Positions 42,145 to 51,503 of a stretch of DNA of 64,000 nt are shown here, in pieces (the stretch's first letter is position 1; each line of letters opens with the position of its first letter). The stretch comes from Spirulina subsalsa FACHB-351 (GTDB lineage Bacteria > Cyanobacteriota > Cyanobacteriia > Cyanobacteriales > Spirulinaceae): assembly GCF_026130165.1 (NCBI RefSeq), contig NZ_JAIHOM010000007.1:1-64000 (forward strand), written 5' to 3'. Made by a program: the position numbers and the translations under genes. A model generated the notes under the pieces. The model searched no databases. It saw only the letters and a list, made by a program, of their open reading frames with translations, and had not been told where the DNA came from.

Positions 42145-43296
42145 TTAAACGGCGACACTTTCAAGACCCAGGGCGGCTTTCACTCGTTCATTGCGCAGTT
42201 CCCCGCCGTGGGTGACACAGGTTTCATCTACAATGTCATCGCTAAAATCAAGGTTTAGGCTGCCGTCCTCTTGGATGAGGTATTGCAGCAGAGTGGCGAT
42301 GTTTTTGGAGTACATTTCGCTGGCATGGACGGGCATGGAGGAGGGCAAGTTCACCGGTCCCATCACGGTCACGCCTTGATACTGGATATTTTTCCCCGCT
42401 TCACTGACGGCACAATTGCCCCCTTGTTCGGCGGCCATGTCTACAATCACGGTGCCAGGTTTCATGGCGGCTACCATGTCCTCGGTGACTAAGAGGGGGG
42501 CTTTTTTCCCCGGAACTTGGGCGGTGGTAATCACCACATCGGCACTGGCGACGTGCTGGGCAATGACGGCCTGGGTGCGTTGTTTGGATTCTTCCGAGAT
42601 TTCTTTAGCGTAGCCTCCTTTGGCGGTGGTTTCTTCTTCAAGTTCCACCTCCACGAATTTGGCCCCTAAGCTTTGGACTTCTTCCTTGACGGCGGGACGA
42701 ATATCAAAGGCTTCGACTACGGCACCTAAACGCCGGGCTGTAGCGATCGCCTGAAGTCCCGCTACCCCAGCCCCAATGACAAACACCTTGGCCGGGCGGA
42801 TGGTTCCGGCGGCGGTGGTCAACATGGGGAAGAATTTGGGTAAGGTGGCGGCTGCAATCAGGACGGCTTTATACCCGGCTACCCCCGCTTGGGAGGAGAG
42901 CGCATCCATACTCTGAGCGCGACTGGTGCGGGGAATCAGTTCCATACTAAAGGTGGTGATTTTGCCCTCGGCTAGCTTTTGGGCGGTTTCTGGTTGTCCC
43001 AAGGGGTTGAGGAAACTAATCAGGGCGGCTCCTTCGTGGAGTTGCTCTAGTTCGTCATCCTTGGGGGGGGCGACTTTGACGATTAGATCAGCTTCTCGCC
43101 ACAGTTGCCCTTTATCGCCTATGATTTGCGCTCCGGCTTGGCTATAGTCTTCATCGCTAAAAAAAGAGCCTGTTCCTGCTCCGGTTTCTACACAAATTTC
43201 CCAGCCTTTTTTGGTCAGCCGGGATACCATATCAGGGATTAGGGCAACTCGGCGTTCTCCTCCTTCTAAATCTTCTCGGGCGATCGCAATTCTCAT
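42145..43296 (-). CDS. pntAA: NAD(P) transhydrogenase alpha subunit, NAD-binding part
   Basis: Soluble NAD(H)-binding subunit of 383 residues, homologous to alanine dehydrogenase/PntA N-terminal parts. The Rossmann motif is KVFVIGAGVAGLQAIATARR. The RQD-loop region reads SRAQSMDALSSQAGVAGYKA and PVNLPSSMPVHASEMYSKN lies near the end. The ATG has an excellent ribosome-binding site (AAGGAGG). It is the first gene of the pntAA-pntAB-pntB operon. The membrane complex balances NADPH against NADH in the photosynthetic cell. Confidence 0.97.
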   Translation of the reverse strand: MRIAIAREDLEGGERRVALIPDMVSRLTKKGWEICVETGAGTGSFFSDEDYSQAGAQIIGDKGQLWREADLIVKVAPPKDDELEQLHEGAALISFLNPLGQPETAQKLAEGKITTFSMELIPRTSRAQSMDALSSQAGVAGYKAVLIAAATLPKFFPMLTTAAGTIRPAKVFVIGAGVAGLQAIATARRLGAVVEAFDIRPAVKEEVQSLGAKFVEVELEEETTAKGGYAKEISEESKQRTQAVIAQHVASADVVITTAQVPGKKAPLLVTEDMVAAMKPGTVIVDMAAEQGGNCAVSEAGKNIQYQGVTVMGPVNLPSSMPVHASEMYSKNIATLLQYLIQEDGSLNLDFSDDIVDETCVTHGGELRNERVKAALGLESVAV

Positions 43297-43722
43297 GTAA
43301 ACCTCCTTTCAATACTCCTGCTCAACCTTGGAATGGTTAACGGCGGGAGGAACTATCCTAATGCAGTGAATCGCAAGACTTCTGAGGGTGTTCTCATCGG
43401 CTTTAGCACAGACACAACAATGCACTTCTACTCTGAATCCTAGTGGTGATTTCTAGAGGAGAAGCCTGATCTTTAGCTTGTTTTATGGATTGTGAGACAA
43501 AAAGCAAAGTTTGATGAAGCGTGAGAAGGGATGGCTTGGGGGACTTTCTGTTATGGGAAGCGATCGCGTATGGGAAGCCATCTTCAGTTGAAGGGATGGC
43601 TTCGGGGGGCTTTTCTGATACATCCCCCAGACTAACGTTTCCCCCTCGCCATGACAGGACTCATCCTGAGTCATTGAGGGACTTTTTCCTGACTCCCAAC
43701 TCCCGAAGTTATTCAGCAGACC
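43297..43722. other. Spacer between pnt operon and the CBCR kinase
   Basis: Carries the pnt promoter region on the left and, farther right, an imperfect direct repeat GAAGGGATGGCTT-x-GGGG-x-CTTT-x-CTG at 43525-43550 and 43590-43617, plus the heptad-associated block at 43684-43727. No gene seen. Confidence 0.45.
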
Positions 43723-43727
43723 CTACT
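43684..43727. repeat. Heptad-associated dispersed repeat
   Basis: CTGACTCCCAACTCCCGAAG followed by TTATTCAGCAGACCCTA. It abuts the stop codon of the kinase gene. Related to the blocks at 8246, 16018, 19108 and 27502-27549. Confidence 0.6.
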
Positions 43728-46365
43728 TAGGACTATTAATCGGTAGATAAATCACAAACTCCGTTGTTTCTCCCGGTTCGGAATAACAGAAGATTTGCCC
43801 TTGATGTTTTTCGACAATGGTTTGATAACTCATAGCGAGGCCTAATCCTGTCCCTTCACCAATGGGCTTAGTCGTAAAGAATGGATCAAAGATTTGGGAG
43901 ACAATTTCTGGAGGAATCCCAATCCCATTATCTTTAATTCGAATACAAATTTGAGGAGTTTCTGGATCTTGTTTATCCTCAAGGCTCGTTTCTAAAACAA
44001 TAGTTGGCACAAAAGTATTTGACTGAGTTAGTTTTTCTTCTAAGGCATCAATGGAATTATCCAGTAAATTCAAAAAAACCTGATTCAGCAAGCCGGGATA
44101 ACACTCAATTTCAGGTGTATTTCCATATTTCTTTTCTACTTTAATGGGGATTTTTTGATTATTAATCCGACTTTTCAGCATCATCAAGGTACTGTCTAAT
44201 CCTTCATGAATATCTACATCCTTGCGTTCAGCTTCATCTAAACGGGAAAAGTTACGCAAGGATAAGATAATATTGCGAATTCGTTCTACGCCCGATTGCA
44301 TAGACTGGAGGAGTTTCGGAAAATCTTCCTCAATAAATTCATAGTCAATGGCTTCGTAACAGGCTTGAATTTCTGGGGAGGGATTCTGGCAGTATTTCCG
44401 GTAGTGGTCAATCAGTTCAAATAAGTCCTCGGCATATTCAGCGCTGTGGGTGATATTCCCGGCAATAAAAGCCGTGGGGTTATTAATTTCATGGGCAATG
44501 CCTGCGACTAATTGCCCAAGACTGGACATTTTTTCAGTTTGAATCAGTTGGGTTTGGGTATATTGGAGATCCCGGAGTGCCTCGCTGAGTTGTTCAGTTT
44601 GGGCTTTCAGTTGGGTTTCGGATTGGCGTAGGGCTTCTTCAGTGCGCGATCGCTCTTCTAACTCATTTTGCAGTTGATTAAACAGTGCCGCTTGACGAAT
44701 GGCGATCGCCAACTGTACCGCCAGAGGTTTCAAAAGTTCAGTTTCCCAATGTTGCCATTGTCGAGGAACTCGACAATGATGGAGAATGAGTAACCCCCAC
44801 AACTTGTCCCCATGAGCAACAGGTAGCACTAAATTGGCTTTGACTTGTAAGCTTTCCAACAGTGCTTGATGGCATGGATCTAACTTTTCAGCCGCCACAT
44901 TGGGAATGGCACGTACACGACCCTGTTGATAATCTGGAACATAAGAGGATAGGAAACAATCATCTTGAATATTCATCCCTAAGACCGATTTCCACCCACG
45001 TCCGACAGACTCAACGACGACATCCCCACTCCAATCTTCATTAAAACGGTATAGCAACACCCGATCCGTATCTAAAACTTGACGGATTTCCTCAACGGCC
45101 GTTTGTAAGACCTCTTCAACATCCAACGACTCCCGAATCCGATGAGCCATTTCACTGACTAATTTTTGTTGGGTGGCCAGAGCAATTAATTCCCGTTGAA
45201 TCGATTTTTGATGGGTAATATCTTGAGTGGTGGTCATCCCTCCGGAAATCTCCCCGTTTTCATCCCGGACTGGAACAATATGGATCAGAAAATCGTGGTC
45301 TTCGTAGCGATACTCCACGACGGTAGATTCCCCCGTTAACGCCCGTTGATAAGCTCCCATAAAGGTCTTACTCACCACCGGAGGAAAGGCTTCCTGTAAG
45401 GTTTTTCCTTCGATTTTATCTTTGGAAAGTCCGACGGTTTCCAATCCTTTCCCTTCGGCCAAAATATAACGACAGTTCTGGTCAAAGAGCATCACACAAC
45501 CGTTTGGGATATTTTGGGCGAGAACATGATAGAGTTCGTCTTTTTTCCGGAGTTCGGCTTGGGCTTGTTTGCGATCGCGAATATCCCGGGTAAAAGCGCA
45601 ATTATAGGCCTTACCATTGAGTTCAATATAATTAACCGTAATTTCAACCGGAATGTTCTCCCCATTCCGCGCTTGATTAATCGCCTCAAAGGTGAAAGAT
45701 CCCTCAATTTCAATCATTCGCCAATGATTCACCCAGTCTTCCTGTGAAAAACCCGGCGCTATATCGGGAATCGTCTTTCTACACAGTTCTTCTGTCGAGT
45801 AACCCAACAAATCACAGGCTGCTTGGTTAGCATAGATAATCATGCCCTCTGGATTAATGAAAAATATAGCATCACCTGCTCGTTCCACCGAAAACTGCAT
45901 CAAGTGACTCAGTTCAGCATTAATCATGGCATCTGGGGGGGTAATCATCTGATAGGTACTCATCAGATGAGTCACTTCCCCCGCCTCATCACAGAGCGGA
46001 ACAAAGCGAATACCTTGCCATTGAGCCGCTTGGGGTTGATCAAATATTGGTAAAGTTAAATACTGCTCCGTGCGTGTGGTGATGGCAATATGCAGCGCAT
46101 TCCACAGGATTTGTTGATTCCGAATGGGAAAAGACTGTCCGAGCAAATCCTGTTTTGAGCGACCCATCATTTGAGCAAAGGGTTCGTTACACTCAATGAT
46201 AATTAGTTCAGTCGCTTGAACGGAGCAAATCACTACCCCTTGATCAGTCAACGGCAATAAGTGATGACAAATCCATTGCAGTTGAAGATGAGATAGGGGG
46301 TGAACAGTAGAAGACGTTCCAACCAAGTTTGAAGAGTCCATTGTAAGTTGAAAGTGAAGTGTCAT
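43723..46365 (-). CDS. Sensor histidine kinase with DXCF-type cyanobacteriochrome GAF domain
   Basis: Product of 880 residues: three PAS domains (about 35-135, 155-265, 275-385), a GAF (about 405-560), coiled coil (560-612), HisKA with H625 ([10 protein letters not shown]) and HATPase (N766/N770, DNGIG at 812, GEGTGLGLA at 836). The GAF carries the cyanobacteriochrome signature: C498-H499 ([10 protein letters not shown]), the canonical bilin-attaching Cys, then VKANLVLPV and WGLLILHHC. It also has D468-D469-C470-F471, the DXCF second-Cys motif of blue/green- or blue/teal-type photoreceptors. So a bilin-binding, light-sensing kinase is predicted. No receiver or output domain; the cognate regulator is unknown. 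The later part parallels the degenerate kinase at 26006. Confidence 0.88.
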   Translation of the reverse strand: MTLHFQLTMDSSNLVGTSSTVHPLSHLQLQWICHHLLPLTDQGVVICSVQATELIIIECNEPFAQMMGRSKQDLLGQSFPIRNQQILWNALHIAITTRTEQYLTLPIFDQPQAAQWQGIRFVPLCDEAGEVTHLMSTYQMITPPDAMINAELSHLMQFSVERAGDAIFFINPEGMIIYANQAACDLLGYSTEELCRKTIPDIAPGFSQEDWVNHWRMIEIEGSFTFEAINQARNGENIPVEITVNYIELNGKAYNCAFTRDIRDRKQAQAELRKKDELYHVLAQNIPNGCVMLFDQNCRYILAEGKGLETVGLSKDKIEGKTLQEAFPPVVSKTFMGAYQRALTGESTVVEYRYEDHDFLIHIVPVRDENGEISGGMTTTQDITHQKSIQRELIALATQQKLVSEMAHRIRESLDVEEVLQTAVEEIRQVLDTDRVLLYRFNEDWSGDVVVESVGRGWKSVLGMNIQDDCFLSSYVPDYQQGRVRAIPNVAAEKLDPCHQALLESLQVKANLVLPVAHGDKLWGLLILHHCRVPRQWQHWETELLKPLAVQLAIAIRQAALFNQLQNELEERSRTEEALRQSETQLKAQTEQLSEALRDLQYTQTQLIQTEKMSSLGQLVAGIAHEINNPTAFIAGNITHSAEYAEDLFELIDHYRKYCQNPSPEIQACYEAIDYEFIEEDFPKLLQSMQSGVERIRNIILSLRNFSRLDEAERKDVDIHEGLDSTLMMLKSRINNQKIPIKVEKKYGNTPEIECYPGLLNQVFLNLLDNSIDALEEKLTQSNTFVPTIVLETSLEDKQDPETPQICIRIKDNGIGIPPEIVSQIFDPFFTTKPIGEGTGLGLAMSYQTIVEKHQGQIFCYSEPGETTEFVIYLPINSPK

Positions 46366-46666
46366 AGGAGAGTGTGAAGAAAGGCTGAGATCAGGTTATC
46401 ACTGGGTTCAGGGACAATTTTCTAAGATAATTTTTAAGTAAAAATACTGAGCTAGATCCTCGAATCCATATCCGCGCTGAGGCCATTCTAGCAATAATAT
46501 TAAGAAAATATAAAAGATCCTGAAAAAAATATGACGGCTTGTTATTCTGTGTGGGAAATCGATAGTTTATAACTGATAATTGATATTTATTCCCTAGTAA
46601 TCAGTCATCAGTAATCTATTCCCTGACCTTGACAAGAGGAGAAAAGGCTTAACTGGTCAGGATTGC
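46366..46666. other. Spacer between radA and the CBCR kinase
   Basis: AT-rich; should hold the kinase promoter. Near the radA end are short AGTAATC-type heptads (about 46599-46616) and the dispersed palindrome at 46622-46664. Confidence 0.45.
46622..46661. repeat. Dispersed palindrome, second copy
   Basis: Arms CCTGACC / GGTCAGG around a core (46629-46654) identical to the reverse complement of the copy at 15951-15992. It starts just 3' of the radA stop and may act in radA 3' end formation. Confidence 0.6.
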
Positions 46667-48190
46667 CTATTCCCCATGCCCTAAATCCATTTCCTCATCA
46701 GGAGACAAGGCCGCACCAAAACGGGGCTGGGGGGGAATGGCCGCTACAATGGCATCAATGACCTTGTTCACCGGAATGACCTCTAAGCCCAAATCATCAG
46801 CAAAGGCCTGTCCTTTGGGGACAATCGCCCGTTTAAAGCCTAATTTAGCCGCTTCCTTTAACCGTAACTCCATTTGAGAGACAAGGCGCACCTGTCCCCC
46901 TAATCCCACTTCGCCGATTAATACTGTGCGAGGGTCCACAATGCGATCGCGAAAACTAGCCACCACAGCCACCGCAATCCCCAAATCGGCTGCCGGTTCC
47001 GCCACCCCTAAACCCCCGGCCGAAGCCACATAAGCATCTAATTTAGATAAAGGCACCCCTAACCGTTTCTCCAGCACCGCTAAAATTTGCTGTAAACGGC
47101 TATAGTCCACCCCCGTAGTCGCCCGACGAGGGGAAGCATAACTCGTGGGACTCACCAGCGCCTGCAACTCCACCACAATAGGGCGAGTCCCTTCACAGGC
47201 CACCACCGTAGCCGTACCCGGAGACGATTCTTCCCGGTTGCCGAGGAACAATTCTGAGGGATTATCCACCTCCCGTAACCCATTTTCCACCATCTCGAAA
47301 ATACCGATTTCATGGGTCGCCCCGAAGCGATTTTTCACCGAACGCAGAAGACGATGGGAGGCATAGCGATCGCCCTCAAAATACAGTACCGTATCCACTA
47401 AATGCTCCAACACCCTAGGTCCGGCGATCGCCCCCTCCTTCGTCACATGACCTACAATTAACAGCGTAATATTTTCCCGTTTCGCCACCTGCATCAACGC
47501 TGACGTACATTCTCGCACCTGAGCCACAGAACCCGGCGCCGACGTTAAAGACGAAAAGTAAAGAGTTTGAATACTATCAATCACCGCCACCTGGGGCCGC
47601 AAAGACTCCAACTCCCGTAAAATCTCCTCCAAATCCGTCTCCGGCAACACATAGAGATGATCATTCACCACCTTAGCCATCGTCCCCTTGCCGTTTTGTT
47701 GTTCCTCCTCCGTCAACTCATCCAAACCCACCCACAAACGGCCAGCGCGCAACTTCACCTGTTGCCCCGACTCCTCCGCACTCACATACAAAATGCGGTG
47801 ATCTTTCGCCAACTGGTGCGCCGTTTGCAACAAAAGCGTAGACTTGCCAATCCCCGGATCCCCCCCAATCAAAATCAACGCCCCCGGCACAATCCCCCCC
47901 CCCAACACCCGGTCAAACTCCCCATACCCCGACGGGAAACGGCTCTGCTCCCCCTGGGAAATATCCGAAAAGCGCATAGAAGAACGGGGTTGGGTGGAAG
48001 CCTTGGGGGAACTGTTGTTATTATTGCGTTTTTGGGACTGCCACCCCACCCGAGCATTCACCAGAGAATCACTGGCGACAATCTGCTCCTCTAGGGAACC
48101 ATAGGTGCCACAGTTCGGGCATTTACCAAACCATTGGGGCGTTTCGGCTCCACACTCGTTACATAAATAGCTCGTTCGCGATTTGGGCAT
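46667..48190 (-). CDS. radA: DNA repair protein RadA
   Basis: Recombination ATPase (Sms) of 507 residues that drives branch migration of recombination intermediates. The ATG giving MPKSRTSYLCNECG is chosen; a TTG six codons upstream is less likely. The N-terminal zinc finger is CNECG...CPNCG. The RecA-like core has Walker A GGDPGIGKSTLL, and the RadA-specific KNRFG motif is present (SVKNRFGATHEIG). A Lon-protease-like C-terminal domain occupies about 320-490. The length is normal. It diverges from rpaB, with about 265 bases between the starts. Confidence 0.96.
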   Translation of the reverse strand: MPKSRTSYLCNECGAETPQWFGKCPNCGTYGSLEEQIVASDSLVNARVGWQSQKRNNNNSSPKASTQPRSSMRFSDISQGEQSRFPSGYGEFDRVLGGGIVPGALILIGGDPGIGKSTLLLQTAHQLAKDHRILYVSAEESGQQVKLRAGRLWVGLDELTEEEQQNGKGTMAKVVNDHLYVLPETDLEEILRELESLRPQVAVIDSIQTLYFSSLTSAPGSVAQVRECTSALMQVAKRENITLLIVGHVTKEGAIAGPRVLEHLVDTVLYFEGDRYASHRLLRSVKNRFGATHEIGIFEMVENGLREVDNPSELFLGNREESSPGTATVVACEGTRPIVVELQALVSPTSYASPRRATTGVDYSRLQQILAVLEKRLGVPLSKLDAYVASAGGLGVAEPAADLGIAVAVVASFRDRIVDPRTVLIGEVGLGGQVRLVSQMELRLKEAAKLGFKRAIVPKGQAFADDLGLEVIPVNKVIDAIVAAIPPQPRFGAALSPDEEMDLGHGE

Positions 48191-48456
48191 GGCGATCGCC
48201 GTTGACAATTTCTCTCAATTTAACCCGATGGCGAAAAAATAAACAATCCGCGCCGGAATGAAATAAATCTTAACAATAAATACAAATCTTAAAAACTCCT
48301 AAATTTAGTCCCAAAAAGGCTAGGGAGGGCTTGAGATTAAACCTGAACAGGATATCCTAATTATAAGTAATCGCCATTTCATTGCACGATAGCTAAATTG
48401 GCGATCGCGTAATTGTTAATGAGTAGTCCCCCCGTAGAGAAGGAGAGTTGAGTTCC

Positions 48457-49185
48457 TTGGAAACTCATAAGGAAAAGATCCTCGTTGTCGATGATGAAGC
48501 CAGTATCCGCCGCATCCTAGAAACCCGTCTTTCTATGATTGGGTACGATGTTGTCACCGCCGCCGATGGAGAAGAAGCCATAGAAACATTCCGCACCACC
48601 CAGCCCGACTTGGTGGTACTAGATGTCATGATGCCCAAACTAGACGGTTATGGCGTTTGCCAAGAACTGCGCAAAGAATCAGACATCCCCATTATTATGC
48701 TCACCGCCCTCGGTGATGTCGCCGACCGCATTACCGGATTAGAACTCGGAGCCGACGACTATGTAGTGAAACCCTTTTCACCCAAAGAACTCGAAGCTAG
48801 AATTCGCTCCGTTTTGCGCCGAGTCGATAAAAACGGAGCATCAGGAATCCCCAGTTCCGGCGTGATTCAAGTTGGTTCCATAAAAATTGACACCAACAAG
48901 CGGCAAGTTTATAAAGGAGACGAACGCATCCGCCTCACCGGAATGGAATTTAGTCTCTTGGAACTCCTAGTCAGTCGTTCAGGAGAAGCCTTTTCCCGCT
49001 CAGAAATCCTACAAGAAGTTTGGGGCTATACCCCCGAACGCCATGTAGACACCCGCGTTGTCGATGTCCATATTTCCCGCCTGCGTGCCAAACTAGAAGA
49101 CGACCCCAGCAATCCCGAGTTAATCCTCACCGCACGGGGTACAGGCTACCTGTTTCAACGCATCTTAGAACCCGGTGAAGAATAA
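48457..49185 (+). CDS. rpaB: OmpR-type response regulator RpaB
   Basis: Essential cyanobacterial transcription factor of 242 residues, controlling high-light and photosystem genes through the HLR1 motif. The receiver has D12/D13, phospho-acceptor D56 and K in VVKPF. The C-terminal winged helix (about 135-235) contains RLTGMEFSLLELLVSR and RHVDTRVVDVHISRLRAKL, matching RpaB (Ycf27) almost exactly. No ATG fits: the TTG at 48457 gives METHKEKILVV, which aligns with known RpaB N-termini and lies 11 bases after AAGGAGAG. An alternative TTG at 48448 is too close to that site. Its kinase in other cyanobacteria is NblS (Hik33), not seen here. Confidence 0.95.
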   Translation: METHKEKILVVDDEASIRRILETRLSMIGYDVVTAADGEEAIETFRTTQPDLVVLDVMMPKLDGYGVCQELRKESDIPIIMLTALGDVADRITGLELGADDYVVKPFSPKELEARIRSVLRRVDKNGASGIPSSGVIQVGSIKIDTNKRQVYKGDERIRLTGMEFSLLELLVSRSGEAFSRSEILQEVWGYTPERHVDTRVVDVHISRLRAKLEDDPSNPELILTARGTGYLFQRILEPGEE

Positions 49186-49280
49186 TTTCGAGTGAGTCCT
49201 ATACTAATTCTCCCCTGCCACCACCCCTTGATTGAGTGGTTGGGGAATTCCTGAATCTCTCACTGAACCCAAAACGCCCT

Positions 49281-49928
49281 ATGGCACAATCTGACCCCAA
49301 TCGTGTCCTCCGTTTACTCCCCCTCATTACAGGGGGACTCGGAGCCATCCTATTATTATTTAACCGTTTTTCCACCTCAGAAATTACAGCCACCCAATCC
49401 CGTTCCGATGCCTTGGGAGTCATTTTAAGCGCCCTACTGATTCTTGTAGGGTTAATCTGGCAACAAATTCAACCCAAACCCCCCGAAACAGTCACACTGA
49501 TTGGAGAAGAACAGTTTGAGCTAGCCGAAGACCTACCCGACGAAGTGAAAATAGAACTCGCTTGGGCTTCTCACCTCCTCTTAACCAATACCGTCACCCG
49601 TAGCGTTGTTCTCTACTACCAACAGCGCACCCTCCTCAGACGCGGCATCCTCCCCCCCAAACCCGAGGTAACAGCCGGAGGTATTATCCGGCGAGTATTA
49701 GAACAACAAAAACCCGTCTATCTCGTAGAGTTAAAGGTTTATCCCGGTCGCATTGAGTTTGATTATCTACCCGAGAACACACAAGGAGTTATTTGTCAAC
49801 CCCTTGGCAAAAACGGCGTTCTCATCTTAGGTGCCAATGCCCCCCGTAGCTACACCAAACAGGATGAAGTGTGGATTGAAGGGATTGCCGACAAACTTAC
49901 AGAAACCTTAGAACGTTACTTTTCATAA
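49281..49928 (+). CDS. CCB-type cofactor assembly protein (complex C subunit B)
   Basis: Membrane protein of 215 residues from the ATG giving MAQSDPNRVLRLL; a GTG 15 codons upstream is the alternative. Two transmembrane helices (about 10-30 and 42-65) are followed by a soluble domain with VTLIGEEQFELAEDLP and SHLLLTNTVTRSVVLYYQ. The pattern is that of the cyanobacterial/plastid CCB2/CCB4 family, which helps attach heme ci (heme cn) to cytochrome b6. Expected partners CCB1 and CCB3 are not nearby. The gene follows rpaB by about 95 bases and its 3' end overlaps the convergent gene by 13 bases. Confidence 0.82.
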   Translation: MAQSDPNRVLRLLPLITGGLGAILLLFNRFSTSEITATQSRSDALGVILSALLILVGLIWQQIQPKPPETVTLIGEEQFELAEDLPDEVKIELAWASHLLLTNTVTRSVVLYYQQRTLLRRGILPPKPEVTAGGIIRRVLEQQKPVYLVELKVYPGRIEFDYLPENTQGVICQPLGKNGVLILGANAPRSYTKQDEVWIEGIADKLTETLERYFS

Positions 49929-50659
49929 TCAAACTTAAATTCTGTTGTCTTGCCTCCACATTCTAGTTTCCCATAATACAATCTCGGTTTTGGCAGAGGA
50001 TCTGACAGGTTTTTCCCGTGACAGATAATAGATTTGAATTGAATTTTATTGGGTTCATCATCCCCATTATCCTCCCCATTGGGGTCAGGGGAAAATACAC
50101 CCACGATATAAGCATCAACTTTATCTTTTATCTCCTCATTGGGAATCCCAGATATAAAAACAGCATCCTCTGTTAAACTCGTGGAATAAGTGTATTTCTT
50201 CGTCCGCACTGGAATCTCTCTTAGTGGATTCGGCTTTTCACTAAAAGACTGGTACATTTGAAAATAACCTTCTTGTTGACTCTGAACTGATGAAAGGTAT
50301 GTTGATGCGAAAAAGCTTTCGCGTTTTAAGTAGTCGCTAGCCTGGATTTGTGCGAATGGAATCAGCACTAAAAGAATAAGAAAATAGCTAAACAAAACAA
50401 CAATTGTGTCACAAAAGTGATATTTTTGTGATGCTTTCTGGGTTGACTTTTTATCCACAAAACTATCAAATAAGGTACGACTTACTTTAACCGATGGGAT
50501 ATAAAAAACGAGCATCCAGAACAGTATTATAAGAAACACAAACTTATTGTCATAAACTAGCATATCTCCTTGTACAGTGAATAAGCCGGAGAAGCTTGAG
50601 ATAATATAACCCACAAAAACAAACCAACTTATAACAATGAGAAGTGCGATACAATTCAT
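49916..50659 (-). CDS. Unknown four-span membrane protein
   Basis: I do not recognise this family. The 247-residue product has hydrophobic helices at about 3-25, 40-60 and 85-105 and a large extramembrane C-terminal domain (110-247) with a low-complexity acidic stretch (PDPNGEDNGDDEPN) and a pair of Cys (ICHG and LECGG). Base composition is clearly more AT-rich than its neighbours and codon use differs, which suggests recent acquisition. Its 3' end overlaps the convergent CCB gene by 13 bases. Neighbouring decayed sequence at 50692-50945 supports an acquired patch. Confidence 0.65.
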   Translation of the reverse strand: MNCIALLIVISWFVFVGYIISSFSGLFTVQGDMLVYDNKFVFLIILFWMLVFYIPSVKVSRTLFDSFVDKKSTQKASQKYHFCDTIVVLFSYFLILLVLIPFAQIQASDYLKRESFFASTYLSSVQSQQEGYFQMYQSFSEKPNPLREIPVRTKKYTYSTSLTEDAVFISGIPNEEIKDKVDAYIVGVFSPDPNGEDNGDDEPNKIQFKSIICHGKNLSDPLPKPRLYYGKLECGGKTTEFKFDYEK

Positions 50660-50691
50660 TGATTTTGCTCCAGAGATTTAATTAAGTAGGT

Positions 50692-50945
50692 TCAATCGGA
50701 CACCTGTTCCATAAAGCGAACCATTTCCTGACCATTTTTGAGACAAACTTTAACCAGTTTATCGGCATCTCTCCGTCCGGTTTCGGTGTCTCGAATAATT
50801 TGAAGTTTCTCAGCAGACCTTAAGTAAATTCAATTAGACACCTGTTCCATGACAATCCCCTCGAATGTGTTAAGGGAATCTACGGTATTTGAAATCCCGA
50901 CTGAAAGGACTCCGGCAACTTCATCATCCAGTCAAATTGATATAT
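50692..50945 (-). pseudogene. Decayed coding fragments with tandem 3' ends
   Basis: On the minus strand one frame reads LDDEVAGVLSVGISNTVDSL, then FEGIVMEQVSN-stop, then continues in frame as LRSAEKLQIIRDTETGRRDA, KLVKVCLKNGQEMVRF and MEQVSD-stop. The two ends (MEQVSN-stop, MEQVSD-stop) are a duplicated sequence GGAACAGGTGTC about 130 bases apart. No intact start or family is recognisable. This looks like debris of a duplicated small gene, perhaps from a mobile or toxin-antitoxin source. Confidence 0.4.
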
Positions 50946-50951
50946 TTTCTT

Positions 50952-51422
50952 TTAGGATTCTTGACACAATGCCTTTAAATAGTCCATTGCGGCGGCTAAC
51001 TTAGAAGGATAATGATAGGCAAACTCTTCAAACCATAATCCCTCATCTGAATCTGGATCTAACTGTTTTAACCACATTTCGGCCTGACGTTTTAACGCCT
51101 TTTCTTGTTGTTGCCGTCGCCATGCTTGCTCCCGTTCAATTCTAAGCAACTTCTCTTTTTCTTGGAGTTGCTGCGCTAAATCTGGCTCAGATTTTGGTTT
51201 TTGCCACTTCTCTAATAAGTGATCAAAATCTAGGTCAACCGTAGGCTCTTTAGGTTGACTGACCTGGGAAAATTGCGCTTGCAACTCCTGCAAAAAGTCA
51301 TCGGTTGCCGCAGAAACGGGCGGTTTCGGTTGAGAGACAGGTGGGGATTGAGTCGGCGGGCGAACAAACTGATTCTGGAGGTTAGTTAAAAAGCTATCAA
51401 GTTCCCCTTGTTGCTCTGACAT
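50952..51422 (-). CDS. Slr1339-family salt-stress-associated protein
   Basis: Product of 156 residues from the ATG preceded by GAGGAGGAAGCCACCC; a start 18 codons upstream lacks a site. The N-terminus has two similar short motifs (LDSFLTNLQNQF and TDDFLQELQAQF). A long charged helix (about 80-125, rich in Gln, Glu, Lys, Arg) is followed by a conserved end (WLKQLDPDSDEGLWFEEFAYHYPSKLAAAMDYL). The ending matches what I know as the Slr1339 salt-stress family; the biochemical role is unknown. Its neighbours, the VWA protein and ndhN on the same strand with short gaps, suggest one transcript. Confidence 0.72.
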   Translation of the reverse strand: MSEQQGELDSFLTNLQNQFVRPPTQSPPVSQPKPPVSAATDDFLQELQAQFSQVSQPKEPTVDLDFDHLLEKWQKPKSEPDLAQQLQEKEKLLRIEREQAWRRQQQEKALKRQAEMWLKQLDPDSDEGLWFEEFAYHYPSKLAAAMDYLKALCQES

Positions 51423-51503
51423 GGGTGGCTTCCTCCTCTGGGCTAGAATATCATTAGGTTGAGGTTCTACTTTCATATTAACCCCGTTACGGCTTTCCCC
51501 CCA

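Noticed and set aside
47657-48094. 145-codon plus-strand ORF opposite radA
   Set aside because: Antisense to the RadA ATPase core; His/Pro/Arg/Gln-rich noise.
48245-48310. HLR1 (RpaB-binding) site in the rpaB upstream region
   Set aside because: Only a loose resemblance (TTAACAATAAATACAAA); it lacks two properly spaced TTACA-type half sites.
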